A DNA stretch of 64,000 nt from UBA5336 sp039818165 (GCA_039818165.1 JBCBUL010000001.1:124001-188000); one strand, 5' to 3'; positions 1-8,114 are shown, counted from the first letter of the stretch. A program made the numbers and translations. Notes: generated by a model from the sequence alone, not told the origin.

Positions 1-208
1 GACGCAGTATCAGCGGCGCTGTGATCGCGAATCCAATCGCGGCTCTAAAGAATGCCAGCACGACGGGATGGATCTCGCTTGACGCCTGCTTGGCCATGAT
101 CAGGTAGATTGTGAAGCCAATGCCCGACCCAACCATCCAAACCGCGCCCGTGAGATTGCGCGCGGCACGGGGCGTGCTAGGGCTGGTCGAAACTGAGGAT
201 TCGGTCAT
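1..208 (-). CDS. EamA/DMT-family transporter, N-terminal part (cut by window edge)
   Basis: The reverse strand from position 208 reads an open frame that runs off the window. It has a short polar N-terminus, a hydrophobic first membrane segment (WMVGSGIGFTIYLIM) and then the HPVVLAFFRAAIGF stretch typical of the first half of drug/metabolite transporter (EamA) proteins, where an Arg follows the second helix start. The start ATG has a good GGAGG five bases upstream. The start overlaps the divergent gene at 207 by two bases. The substrate cannot be told from 69 residues. Confidence 0.7.
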   Translation of the reverse strand, partial: MTESSVSTSPSTPRAARNLTGAVWMVGSGIGFTIYLIMAKQASSEIHPVVLAFFRAAIGFAITAPLILR

Positions 209-500
209 GACGACCTCCACCTTTACGCGCGACGAGATCGACACGATAGACCGGCTTTGGCGTGCCGTGGCGGAAGATCATGTATGGACGGGTTGGGCGG
301 CTGCGGGAGATGCGCCGGAAGAAGTGTTGATCTACCGCACGAAAGCCCATTGGCGCCGATTCCCGCTGCGAAAAACCGACGATGGCTACGCGCTCTTTAT
401 CGAAACGGGCCGCAAAGTTGCCGAAGCGGACACTTTGGAAGCACTCCTCGAAAAGGTTGAGGCAATCCCGGGTCTGAGGCTTGTGGGGGACGCGCCGTAG
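207..500 (+). CDS. Small hypothetical protein, 97 aa
   Basis: A short soluble, acidic protein (starts MTTSTFTRDEID) rich in Trp in its first half, with no signal peptide or membrane segment. I do not recognise the family. The ATG at 207 was chosen over an upstream in-frame ATG (111) because a GAGGA lies about eight bases before it and the upstream part would lie antisense to the transporter. Its start codon overlaps the start codon of the divergent EamA gene, so the two share their translation-start region. Confidence 0.6.
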   Translation: MTTSTFTRDEIDTIDRLWRAVAEDHVWTGWAAAGDAPEEVLIYRTKAHWRRFPLRKTDDGYALFIETGRKVAEADTLEALLEKVEAIPGLRLVGDAP

Positions 501-539
501 CCATCCCCCTTTAGCATCGTCATTTGGAATTAAGTCGCT

Positions 540-1235
540 CTAGGGAGCAACGTTTACGCTGAAGCAACCGCGTGTCAGGCGACGGTTAAATGTGTTCGGC
601 TCTTCAACGAGGTTGCCTCCCCTTTGAACAAGTTGAAGTTCGTCGGCGAGTTCGATGAAAACGCTAACGCAGAACTCTGCGGGTTCATCGATTGGGAATC
701 GCTTTTCAGCAGACATAGCCCGTATGTAGTTCCCGATGTTCAGGCAACGATTGGGATAGGCGCCATACTGTTGAGCCTCACGAGGATTGCGGATTTTGAA
801 ATCGCAATCGTCTTGTGCGTAGAGATCATATCTCTGCTGATCCCACCCGCGCGTGTTCGCATTGAAGTTGTGGAACGCGCCGTCGACCTTGTAGTCGCGG
901 GTGCTCCCTGAAATCTCTTCAGGGCGCATCCAGTCCAGCCGCATATAGTATTGCTGCTTGTCGCGCAGTGAGTTCGCAACTCGTCCAAGGCTTGCGTAAT
1001 CCGCGAGGGTTTGAGCGAAATAGCAACGCACATGTATGTCGTCGCCCTCGTCGAATAGGGTTGAAATTTGACGGTATCCTGGCGCGGTCTCCTGTCCCTT
1101 CGGCAGTTGTCCGGTGGAAAAGATGCAGTTTCCTGCGCCGTAGCTGTCGATCTGGCGGAATGCGCTTTGCGCTTCGGCGGGTGCCCAGACCCAGGCAATT
1201 AGCGCGGTGGCGAAAACAAGTAACAGGCTCTTCAT
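540..1235 (-). CDS. Exported hypothetical protein, 231 aa
   Basis: The protein begins with a clear Sec signal peptide (MKSLLLVFATALIAW, cleavage likely after AEA-Q). The mature part is about 208 residues, rich in aromatic residues and with six spaced Cys, which fits disulfide bonding in the periplasm. I recognise no domain. The ATG at 1235 is preferred over a TTG six codons upstream because AGGGGA sits at suitable spacing. The gene runs tail-to-tail with the small gene ending at 500. Confidence 0.6.
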   Translation of the reverse strand: MKSLLLVFATALIAWVWAPAEAQSAFRQIDSYGAGNCIFSTGQLPKGQETAPGYRQISTLFDEGDDIHVRCYFAQTLADYASLGRVANSLRDKQQYYMRLDWMRPEEISGSTRDYKVDGAFHNFNANTRGWDQQRYDLYAQDDCDFKIRNPREAQQYGAYPNRCLNIGNYIRAMSAEKRFPIDEPAEFCVSVFIELADELQLVQRGGNLVEEPNTFNRRLTRGCFSVNVAP

Positions 1236-1354
1236 TTCAGTGTTCCCCTTCAAAGGGCCAAAGGATGACGTGCGGGCGCACGTCTTCCCCGGTAGTCGAA
1301 TTGAAGGCCGAGATGGTATCCCTTTGAAGCGGGGTGCCCCCCGGAAACGAGGGA

Positions 1355-2263
1355 CTATTCGGTCTTGCCGGTGAGGTCGCGGTAATGCGTCCAGACCATC
1401 CGCTCTGACGTGATGAAACGCCAGTCCCAGTCGGCATCATAATCAGCCAGTGGCGCGGCGGCCTGGATGTCTTCCAACGACATGCCTTCATCGAGCAAAG
1501 CGGAGATGCGGCGTCGGCCTTCGGCAAGCATTTCAATCGATGCTTCAAGATCGGCCTTGGTGCTCATAGGACCGTGTCCTGCGATGATTTTCGTATCTTC
1601 GTCGGCGAGATTTGCGATCGACTCCATGGCCCACATCATGCCCTTCACCGAACCGCCATTGTCCAGGTCGATGTAGGGGTAGACGCCTGAGAAGAGCAGA
1701 TCGCCAGCGTGGATGACGTTAGCATTCTCAAAAAAGACCCAGATATCCCCGCCTGTGTGTGCATTGGGCTCATGGAAAAAGTGCACAGTCTCACCGTTCA
1801 TGTGGATCTTGGTCTGGTCCATCAGGTCTATTGCTGGGAGGAACGCCCCGCTCAGCGGCTCTGGTGTGCGCCCCGTAAGCTGACTTGTGACAGGGTTTTC
1901 CAGGGCCGGGCGGACCGATGGATGCGCCAGAACGACGGCGCCTTTTTCGGCAAAGTACGCATTTCCAAGCACATGGTCGCCATGCAGATGGGTGTTTACG
2001 ACGATGTCGACGTTCTGATTGGACACTTCGCGCTGGGCTTCGTCCAGGGCGGGCGCGAGCGGCGCCATTTGGGTGTCAATCATCAGAACCCCGTCTTCGC
2101 CGATCAGCGCACCGACATTGCCCGCTCGATTTGTAATGAGCGCGTGGACCCCTCCGCCGAGGTCGATGGTTTCTACCTCCGCGCTGGGAAGGTCTTGCGC
2201 CTCGGCGGTGAAGACGAATGCAGGTCCGAAGAGGATAACTGCTGCGAGGACGACAAGGCGCAT
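1355..2263 (-). CDS. Exported MBL-fold metallo-hydrolase
   Basis: 302 residues with a signal peptide (cleavage likely after TAEA). The metallo-beta-lactamase metal site is complete: HLHGDH at residues 92-97, a downstream His in NAHTGGD, an Asp in HAGD and a C-terminal His in AGHGP. This pattern is that of the SoxH/quinoprotein-relay-associated zinc hydrolases rather than class B beta-lactamases, but the substrate is unknown. The start at 2263 is chosen because the signal peptide begins there and a GGAG lies upstream; the open frame continues about 100 codons further without coding character. Confidence 0.8.
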   Translation of the reverse strand: MRLVVLAAVILFGPAFVFTAEAQDLPSAEVETIDLGGGVHALITNRAGNVGALIGEDGVLMIDTQMAPLAPALDEAQREVSNQNVDIVVNTHLHGDHVLGNAYFAEKGAVVLAHPSVRPALENPVTSQLTGRTPEPLSGAFLPAIDLMDQTKIHMNGETVHFFHEPNAHTGGDIWVFFENANVIHAGDLLFSGVYPYIDLDNGGSVKGMMWAMESIANLADEDTKIIAGHGPMSTKADLEASIEMLAEGRRRISALLDEGMSLEDIQAAAPLADYDADWDWRFITSERMVWTHYRDLTGKTE

Positions 2264-2415
2264 GATTTGAACTCCATCAGTGGGGATGGCGATAGCTAAC
2301 GGGTCAGCCAAGTCGGGCAAGTCACATCGCTGTGTTTCTCTACGCATGTTTACGGACTGACGCGGCAGTTCCGCGGTCGCAGACTTGCCTTCAACAAATC
2401 TCAAGGAGGCACCGC

Positions 2416-2658
2416 ATGTCCCATACGCCCCACGAATTGGCCGAAGAGTTTCCCGATTTGGTGGACAAGATCCACACGCTGAAAACTTCAGACGCGCATT
2501 TCGCGCGCCTATCTGATGAGTACCATGAAGTGAACCGCGCCATTCACCGGGCGGAAACAAAAGTTGAGCCCGTATCCGATAGTGAAGAAGAGTCTCTGCG
2601 TAAGACGCGGATGGTCCTCAAAGACAAGCTTTACGGAATGCTCAAGGCAGTTGGCTGA
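2416..2658 (+). CDS. YdcH family protein (DUF465)
   Basis: An 80-residue, highly charged, all-helical protein with the DUF465 pattern: PDLVDKIHTLKTSDAHFARL near the N-terminus, then EVNRAIHRAE and a basic KDKLYGML end. DUF465 proteins are small helical-hairpin proteins of unknown role, common in proteobacteria. The start follows a strong AAGGAGG. Its last 28 bases overlap the 3' end of the convergent lipoprotein gene. Confidence 0.85.
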   Translation: MSHTPHELAEEFPDLVDKIHTLKTSDAHFARLSDEYHEVNRAIHRAETKVEPVSDSEEESLRKTRMVLKDKLYGMLKAVG

Positions 2659-3005
2659 GGGGACGGATCGACCCGCTCGACAATCACCTCAACGATACCT
2701 TCGGTGCGCCGCAGGGCTTCCAATTCGGCGTCCAGGCGCGCGGCATTGATTTCCCGAGTCGTCCGCACGACAGCGCCAGTGGCGTCAGCCGTGAGAATGA
2801 TAAGACGAAGGGTTCGCTCGGTACCATCCAGCGCGCCATCGGCGGCCCAGACCGTGAATTCGCCCACCTTGTAAGCACCATACCCCGTATAGTAGACGCC
2901 TTTCCCGGCCAGTTTTACGCCTTCATAGGCGGCCTTGGCGGGGGCTGTGACGATGCATGCCGACAGAAAGATGAGCGGGAATAACAGAGAAAGTACGCGG
3001 GCCAT
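2631..3005 (-). CDS. Small lipoprotein, hypothetical
   Basis: 124 residues with a lipoprotein signal peptide; the lipobox is LSAC with Cys17. The mature part starts with a Gly/Tyr-rich stretch (VYYTGYGAYKVG) that looks amphipathic, followed by a charged helical region. No known domain recognised. Its 3' end overlaps the convergent DUF465 gene by 28 bases, so the two mRNAs are complementary at their ends. Confidence 0.6.
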   Translation of the reverse strand: MARVLSLLFPLIFLSACIVTAPAKAAYEGVKLAGKGVYYTGYGAYKVGEFTVWAADGALDGTERTLRLIILTADATGAVVRTTREINAARLDAELEALRRTEGIVEVIVERVDPSPQPTALSIP

Positions 3006-3046
3006 GGGTGATTCCCTAGCTTAGTCTCATCGCTTGAGAAAAGCGC

Positions 3047-3790
3047 TCAACGCACATCGCGATAGCGTTTCGCCAGCTTGTCCGGCGACAGCCCGAGCCC
3101 CCACAGGATCCCGATCTCAAGATATTTCAGGTTTGCCCCAAGACCTCCCCACGCCGAAACCCGGCGATCAGATGAGTAAATGAGGCGATGAATCTGACGC
3201 ACGCGTCCTCGCTTTGCCCGCACCATGCGCAGGAGGAAGTCTGCTTCTTCCATGATGGGCTGGTTGTCATCATAGCCTCCGATGGCATGGAAGTCTTCGG
3301 ATCTGCAGAATATGGCTTGGTCACCAAATAGAAGCCGGGCGCCCTTCCAGAAGGAAATAGGCCTGAAAAGGGCGGGCGCGTAATAGGTTTTCAGGTAGTT
3401 GTGGGCACTTGTTATCCAGCGCGTCCTGTCTGGTCCGCGCATGATAGAAACAAAACCGCCGCAGGCCGTGTCTTGTCGTTCGAGCGTGGCCTGGATTGTC
3501 TTTGCCAAATCGCGGGGCGCCGGCGTGTCTGCGTGAAGAAAGCAGAGATAATCCCCGCGTGCGGCTTCGGCTCCGGCATTCATCTGGGCTGCGCGGCCGC
3601 GGCGCACGTTCTCCAGCACCACAATGCCCGCATCTTTGGCCAATGCTACGGTCTCGTCGGTGCTCCCGCCATCGGCGACAATAATTTCCAAAGCCGGTGG
3701 GGCCATCGCCGCAATCGACGCCAGCGTGTCGGGAAGTGCCTTGGCTTCATTCAGCGTCGGCACAACAATGGAGAGGGTCGGCGCGGACAT
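3047..3790 (-). CDS. Glycosyltransferase family 2, TIGR04283 type (arsenosugar-biosynthesis-like)
   Basis: 247 residues with a complete GT-A fold: SIVVPTLNEAKALPDTL at the N-terminus, ADGGSTD, the family signature GRAAQMNAGA, the metal-site stretch FLHADT, and FGDQAIFCRSEDF...GGYDD with an acidic MEEADF. These are the marks of the TIGR04283 group, often found beside arsenosugar or rSAM/selenodomain genes. Neither type of partner is visible here; the neighbour at 3859 is a nucleotide-sugar enzyme on the same strand 68 bases upstream, so the two may be co-transcribed. Confidence 0.85.
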   Translation of the reverse strand: MSAPTLSIVVPTLNEAKALPDTLASIAAMAPPALEIIVADGGSTDETVALAKDAGIVVLENVRRGRAAQMNAGAEAARGDYLCFLHADTPAPRDLAKTIQATLERQDTACGGFVSIMRGPDRTRWITSAHNYLKTYYAPALFRPISFWKGARLLFGDQAIFCRSEDFHAIGGYDDNQPIMEEADFLLRMVRAKRGRVRQIHRLIYSSDRRVSAWGGLGANLKYLEIGILWGLGLSPDKLAKRYRDVR

Positions 3791-3858
3791 GAGGCAAGCC
3801 TATTGGGATTACCCGCCGAGAGAAATGGCCCAATGGCTCTGAGATCCGCCGCCTTGGA

Positions 3859-4812
3859 TCAACTCTCCGACAGCAGGCCTTCAAAATAGGCAATCGTTGA
3901 TTCGAGCCCTTTGCGCCGGGAAACTTTGGGCTCCCAATTGAGTTCCTTGCGCGCCAGGGAGATATCCGGTTGTCGCTGTTTAGGGTCGTCACTCGGTAGC
4001 GGTTTGTACTCAATGCGCGATTTGCCGCCAACGATGTCGACGATTTCCTCGGCGAGCGCCTTGATCGTCATTTCCACCGGGTTGCCCAGGTTCACCGGGC
4101 CGGTGAACCCGTCGCGGCTATCCATGAGCGCGATGAGGCCCGCGACCAGATCGTCGACATAGCAGAAGCTGCGGGTCTGGCTGCCATCGCCATACAGCGT
4201 GATCGGCTCGCCCTGGAGCGCTTGAATAATGAAGTTGGACACAACGCGCCCATCATTCACATGCATGCGCGGTCCGAACGTGTTGAAAATCCGGGCGACT
4301 TTGATGTCGAGGCCGTGCTGGCGATTATAGTCAAAGAACAGGGTCTCTGCAGCGCGTTTGCCCTCGTCATAACAACTGCGCACGCCGATCGGATTCACAT
4401 TGCCCCAGTAGCCCTCTGTTTGCGGATGAACTTCCGGGTCGCCATAAACTTCGCTGGTCGAAGCCTGGAGAATTCTGGCGCCAAGGCGCTTGGCCAACCC
4501 CAACATATTGATCGAGCCATGCACGGACGTCTTCAGAGTCTGCACCGGATCGCGCTGGTAGTGGATCGGAGCTGCGGGGCACGCCAGATGGAAGATTTCA
4601 TCGCATTCGATGTAGAGCGGAAACGTGACGTCGTGGCGGATCAGCTCAAACTTTGGATTGTAGAGCAGGTGGGCCACATTCGATTTCTGTCCGGTATAGA
4701 AATTATCGACGCACAGGACCTCGTCGCCGCGATTGATAAGCGAATCAATGAGGTGTGAGCCCAAAAACCCGGCGCCGCCCGTCACAATGATGCGTTTCTG
4801 CGATCTGATCAT
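3859..4812 (-). CDS. uxs: UDP-glucuronate decarboxylase (UDP-xylose synthase)
   Basis: 317-residue extended short-chain dehydrogenase. It has the NAD site TGGAGFLGSH (residues 11-20), the STSEVYGDP segment with Glu121, the catalytic pair Tyr148 and Lys152 (SCYDEGKR), RIFNTFGPRM, and the DDPKQRQPD segment near the C-terminus that is characteristic of UXS/arnA-type decarboxylases. The family oxidises UDP-glucuronate at C4, decarboxylates and re-reduces it to UDP-xylose. It would supply a cell-surface polysaccharide or modification; no other such genes are seen except the glycosyltransferase just downstream. Confidence 0.85.
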   Translation of the reverse strand: MIRSQKRIIVTGGAGFLGSHLIDSLINRGDEVLCVDNFYTGQKSNVAHLLYNPKFELIRHDVTFPLYIECDEIFHLACPAAPIHYQRDPVQTLKTSVHGSINMLGLAKRLGARILQASTSEVYGDPEVHPQTEGYWGNVNPIGVRSCYDEGKRAAETLFFDYNRQHGLDIKVARIFNTFGPRMHVNDGRVVSNFIIQALQGEPITLYGDGSQTRSFCYVDDLVAGLIALMDSRDGFTGPVNLGNPVEMTIKALAEEIVDIVGGKSRIEYKPLPSDDPKQRQPDISLARKELNWEPKVSRRKGLESTIAYFEGLLSES

Positions 4813-4887
4813 AGCTGATGTTTTCCACGGGGCGTGGTTTGCAGCAAGTCCTACGTCTATCCCGAGAGTATCGCAGCGGCTGCCGAT

Positions 4888-4902
4888 GTTCGAATTATGT
4901 TC
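4888..4902. promoter_or_regulatory. Candidate LexA (SOS) site, GTTC-N7-GTTC
   Basis: The two GTTC halves are separated by exactly seven bases, matching the alphaproteobacterial LexA recognition pattern. It lies about 90 bases upstream of the predicted nrdA -35 and 76 bases upstream of the uxs start. About two such matches are expected by chance in a window of this size, so placement rather than sequence is the main support. Confidence 0.35.
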
Positions 4903-4931
4903 CGAGCAAACACTGGTGTCGACGGGGCGGC

Positions 4932-4948
4932 GTTAATGAGTCATTAAC
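4932..4948. promoter_or_regulatory. Candidate CtrA site (TTAA-N7-TTAA) with central GAGTC
   Basis: GTTAATGAGTCATTAAC is a perfect palindrome around its central base. It matches the CtrA full-site spacing TTAA-N7-TTAA and contains GAGTC, a GANTC methylation site for CcrM. It sits about 45 bases upstream of the predicted nrdA -35 element. CtrA and CcrM control cell-cycle genes in this bacterial group, and nrdA is a natural S-phase target. Confidence 0.5.
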
Positions 4949-5014
4949 AGCTTTTCCACTGGAAAATTCCGCGCTCGGACGAATTATCGTGTTGACGTCT
5001 GATTAACCAATCGA

Positions 5015-5030
5015 CCACTATATGTTGTGG
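5015..5030. promoter_or_regulatory. NrdR box 1 of nrdA
   Basis: CCACTATATGTTGTGG closely matches the 16-base NrdR consensus (ACACTATATATTGTGT-like). It overlaps the predicted -10 element, the usual place for this repressor of ribonucleotide reductase genes. Confidence 0.8.
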
Positions 5031-5045
5031 CTAGGGGCTGGGTTA

Positions 5046-5061
5046 ACACTGCATATGGCAG
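5046..5061. promoter_or_regulatory. NrdR box 2 of nrdA
   Basis: ACACTGCATATGGCAG is a weaker NrdR-like palindrome. Its centre lies 31 bases from that of box 1, about three helical turns, which is the usual spacing of tandem NrdR boxes. The spacing makes the assignment stronger than the sequence alone. Confidence 0.7.
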
Positions 5062-5110
5062 TTTTGGCGCTGCATCCTATATGGATAGTTCAGGATTGAG
5101 GTAACAGGCG

Positions 5111-6982
5111 ATGTCCGCGAATAAAGCAGCAATGGCGGTGGAAAGCACCCGTGTCCGGCGTGGGAAACCCAAACGGACGGAGACGCCTGAGCTTTCCGTC
5201 GTGGACACAATTACGGTGCAAACCGATTCGTCGCGCGACGCGAACCTCACCGAGTTTGGAAAAGTCACCCTGATCGACCGTTACCTGCTCCCCGGAGAGA
5301 GCTTTCAGGACATGTTTGCGCGCGTCGCAACGGCCTATGCAGACGATCAGGACCACGCCCAACGCCTTTACGACTATATGTCGAACCTCTGGTTCATGCC
5401 CGCTACACCGGTCTTGTCGAACGGCGGCGCTGATCGCGGCTTGCCGATTTCCTGTTTCCTCAACCAGGTGGGCGACTCACTCGACGACATCGTTGAAACT
5501 TGGAACGAGAATGTCTGGCTTGCCTCCAATGGTGGCGGCATCGGCACCTATTGGGGCAATGTGCGCTCGATCGGCGAGAAGGTGGGCCAGAACGGTCAGA
5601 CCTCCGGCATTATTCCGTTTATCCGGGTTATGGATAGCCTGACGCTTGCGATTAGTCAGGGCTCGCTTCGCCGCGGGTCGGCGGCTTGTTATCTCGATAT
5701 TCACCACCCGGAAATCGAAGAATTCCTCGAGATCCGCAAAGCTTCTGGCGACTTCAACCGCAAGTCCCTGAACCTTCACCATGGTATCAACATCACAGAC
5801 GATTTCATGGAAGCGGTGCGTGCTGATGAGGAGTATGGTCTGCGTTCGCCAAAGACCGGCGAAGTTATGCGCACGGTAAATGCCCGTAAGCTCTGGCAGA
5901 AAATCCTGGAACTGCGCATCCAGACCGGAGAGCCCTATCTGTTGTTCACCGATACCGTGAACAATGCGATGCCTGCGCACCAGCGCGAGCTGGGCCTGAA
6001 GGTGACTCAGTCTAATCTTTGCTCCGAGATCACTCTGCCAACAGGTCTTGATAATCAGGGCCATGACCGCACGGCGGTTTGCTGTTTGTCTTCTCTGAAC
6101 GCGGAGAAATTCCTCGAGTGGAAAGGCGATGAGCAGTTCCTGGAGGATATTTTCCGTTTCCTGGATAACGTCCTGACCGACTTTATCGATCGCGCACCCA
6201 CAGAAATGGACCGGGCAAAGTACTCCGCTCAGCGTGAGCGGTCGGTTGGTCTGGGCCTGATGGGCTTCCACAGCTTCCTTCAAGCACAAGGTGCGCCTTT
6301 GGAGAGCGCTGCGGCGAAGGCCTGGAACAATGCGATGTTCAAACACATCCGCAAAGGGGCAGATGCGGCGTCTGTGAAGCTTGCGAAAGAGCGTGGGCCG
6401 TGCGGCGATGCTGCGGATGCGGGTATGATGGCCCGGTTCTCACACAAGATGGCTGTCGCGCCGACGGCATCAATTTCGATCATTTGCGGTGGGACATCGG
6501 CAGGCATTGAGCCAATCCCGGCCAATATCTACACCCATAAGACATTGTCGGGCAGCTTCACGGTGAAGAACCGGCAGCTTGAAGCGCTGTTGGACGAGAA
6601 GGGCCAGAACACGGATGCTGTGTGGACCTCCATCCTCGAGCATGAGGGGTCTGTTCAACATCTCGACTTCCTGGATGAGCACGAGAAGGCGACCTTCCGG
6701 ACGGCCTTCGAGATCGACCAGCGGTGGATCATCGAGCTTGCGGCCGACCGCACCCCCTATATCTGCCAGTCCCAGTCACTAAACCTCTTCCTGCCAGGGG
6801 ATATCTCCAAATGGGACCTGCATATGCTGCACTGGACTGCCTGGGAGAAGGGGCTGAAGTCGCTTTACTACTGTCGCTCGAAGTCTGTCCAGCGTGCCGC
6901 TTTTGCCGGATCGGAGAAGACCGAAACCCAGGAAATGGAGACACCGGAAACCGATTATGAAGAGTGTTTGGCCTGCCAATAA
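5111..6982 (+). CDS. nrdA: Class I ribonucleotide reductase, alpha (large) subunit
   Basis: Reduces ribonucleoside diphosphates to deoxy forms, with a NrdB radical subunit. At 623 residues it keeps all catalytic parts: redox Cys115 (SCFLNQ), the substrate motif N302-L-C304-S-E306, the partner Cys at 324/325 (VCCLSSLN), the radical-transfer pair Tyr586-Tyr587 and a C-terminal C619-L-A-C622 for reduction by thioredoxin/glutaredoxin. GGGIGTYWGNVRS is also present. It has no room for an N-terminal ATP-cone, so the overall-activity site is missing from this subunit. nrdB is not the next gene. Two NrdR boxes precede it and a strong terminator follows. Confidence 0.95.
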   Translation: MSANKAAMAVESTRVRRGKPKRTETPELSVVDTITVQTDSSRDANLTEFGKVTLIDRYLLPGESFQDMFARVATAYADDQDHAQRLYDYMSNLWFMPATPVLSNGGADRGLPISCFLNQVGDSLDDIVETWNENVWLASNGGGIGTYWGNVRSIGEKVGQNGQTSGIIPFIRVMDSLTLAISQGSLRRGSAACYLDIHHPEIEEFLEIRKASGDFNRKSLNLHHGINITDDFMEAVRADEEYGLRSPKTGEVMRTVNARKLWQKILELRIQTGEPYLLFTDTVNNAMPAHQRELGLKVTQSNLCSEITLPTGLDNQGHDRTAVCCLSSLNAEKFLEWKGDEQFLEDIFRFLDNVLTDFIDRAPTEMDRAKYSAQRERSVGLGLMGFHSFLQAQGAPLESAAAKAWNNAMFKHIRKGADAASVKLAKERGPCGDAADAGMMARFSHKMAVAPTASISIICGGTSAGIEPIPANIYTHKTLSGSFTVKNRQLEALLDEKGQNTDAVWTSILEHEGSVQHLDFLDEHEKATFRTAFEIDQRWIIELAADRTPYICQSQSLNLFLPGDISKWDLHMLHWTAWEKGLKSLYYCRSKSVQRAAFAGSEKTETQEMETPETDYEECLACQ

Positions 6983-7038
6983 TTTTGGTTGCGCCGTGAC
7001 CACACTGCCATTTCGGATTTCCGATTATTAACAACGAG

Positions 7039-7064
7039 GCGGCGCGGGTAACCGCGCCGCTTTT
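7039..7064 (+). terminator. Rho-independent terminator of nrdA
   Basis: A perfect 9-bp GC-rich stem (GCGGCGCGG with its complement) around a GTAA loop is followed at once by TTTT. It lies 57 bases after the nrdA stop and isolates nrdA as a single-gene unit. Confidence 0.85.
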
Positions 7065-7232
7065 GAATTTATTGCTTATAATTCAGAAGATGTTCACGGT
7101 CACTTCGCATAAATGTTGCAGGGCGGCGTATTAACTTCGGCCTGTGAAAAAGAGTTTCGGTAACCCGATCACTTTATGGTACGTTAAACGAGGACTGCTG
7201 CACTAGGGTGAAGTAGAGCAGGAGCAGTCCAG

Positions 7233-8114
7233 ATGAAACGGATGGGGCGCTACATGTTGTTTGCGACTTCCAGTTTAGCCGCCATTGCCTGCCAGGGCTG
7301 TGTCGGCACCATGGTTCAGGATGCGCCGGCTGATGTGCCGCTGCAGACCTATGCTCAAGCCGTTCCGATCAGTGATGGATTGCGCCTCGCGACAGACGGC
7401 GCCTTCGCTGACGATATCCAGATTGCAGCTCCCATCCGCGCGACGTCTCAAACCCTGTTTCTCGGACCTGAGCGCACCGGACCAACACTGGCGACAACTG
7501 TTACGTTCCTTAATGAGGAAATCATCACGGGGCCATGGGTCAGCGATGCTTACAGCGTGAAAGACGCCAAAGCGGTGCTTTCCGGCGTGGAATGGTCGGG
7601 CAATGACGCCGTTCAGACGTTCCAGGGGTCCCTCAACGCTGCCCGGCTGTTACAGCCTGTCGTCGCCGACCGTAGCTTCAACGCCGAGTTCGCATTTGGC
7701 GCCACGCGCGAAGAAACGGGTCTGGCTTTCGATCTCAATCTCGTGCCCAGCGTGTCTTATGAGGAAGAAGGCGAGTTCGAAACCCGGCGCGTGGGTGCTG
7801 AAATTCGTCTTGGTCGAGACTTTGACCAGCGGGGAACAAGTGCTGTTGCCGACAGTTGGTATGTATTTGCCGGAACGGAGGGCGAGGCCCTCGTGTGGGA
7901 AGCAGGTGAATACGGACTGTCCAATATGGGCGGCGCCATGGCGCTGCGTGACCAGGTAACGGTTGGTGATCTCCAGGCCGGCGTTTCCATCCAGCGGGGC
8001 TATGGACAATTGTCGTTGAGCTATATCCGGCGCGAGGTTGAGTGGCGTGACCGCAGCGGCGGCGCATCCACGAATGAGGATTTCGCCGGGGTGAGCTTCA
8101 CGCTGAAGCGCTAG
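7233..8114 (+). CDS. Exported beta-barrel-like protein, possibly LpxR (DUF2219) family
   Basis: 293 residues. The N-terminus is a hydrophobic signal (around residues 8-22) with CQGC that could act as a lipobox. The rest alternates polar and aromatic residues as in outer-membrane barrels and ends in short beta-strands, including GYGQLSLSYIRREVEW, GVSFTLKR. The C-terminal third resembles the end of LpxR-type lipid A deacylases, but I do not see the family's N-terminal catalytic signature with confidence. SD-like AGGAG lies upstream of the ATG. It has its own promoter space between two terminators. Confidence 0.45.
   Translation: MKRMGRYMLFATSSLAAIACQGCVGTMVQDAPADVPLQTYAQAVPISDGLRLATDGAFADDIQIAAPIRATSQTLFLGPERTGPTLATTVTFLNEEIITGPWVSDAYSVKDAKAVLSGVEWSGNDAVQTFQGSLNAARLLQPVVADRSFNAEFAFGATREETGLAFDLNLVPSVSYEEEGEFETRRVGAEIRLGRDFDQRGTSAVADSWYVFAGTEGEALVWEAGEYGLSNMGGAMALRDQVTVGDLQAGVSIQRGYGQLSLSYIRREVEWRDRSGGASTNEDFAGVSFTLKR

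Larger units (their letters stand above)
4813..5110. promoter_or_regulatory. Divergent control region between uxs and nrdA
   Basis: This 298-base gap holds no gene. Going toward nrdA it contains a GTTC-N7-GTTC site (4888-4902), a perfect 17-base palindrome with TTAA-N7-TTAA spacing (4932-4948), a likely sigma-70 type promoter (TTGACG 4992-4997, CACTAT 5016-5021, 18-base spacer) and two NrdR-box-like palindromes (5015-5030 and 5046-5061). The layout fits control of nrdA by dNTP level plus cell-cycle and damage inputs. Confidence 0.65.

Noticed and set aside
5111..6982. Class II (B12-dependent) ribonucleotide reductase
   Set aside because: The Tyr586-Tyr587 radical-transfer pair, the NrdR-controlled promoter and lack of a B12-binding region point to class I NrdA.
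7233..8114. Reading the 293-residue protein as a confident LpxR lipid A deacylase
   Set aside because: Only the C-terminal barrel end resembles LpxR; the N-terminal catalytic signature was not found, so the call is kept tentative.
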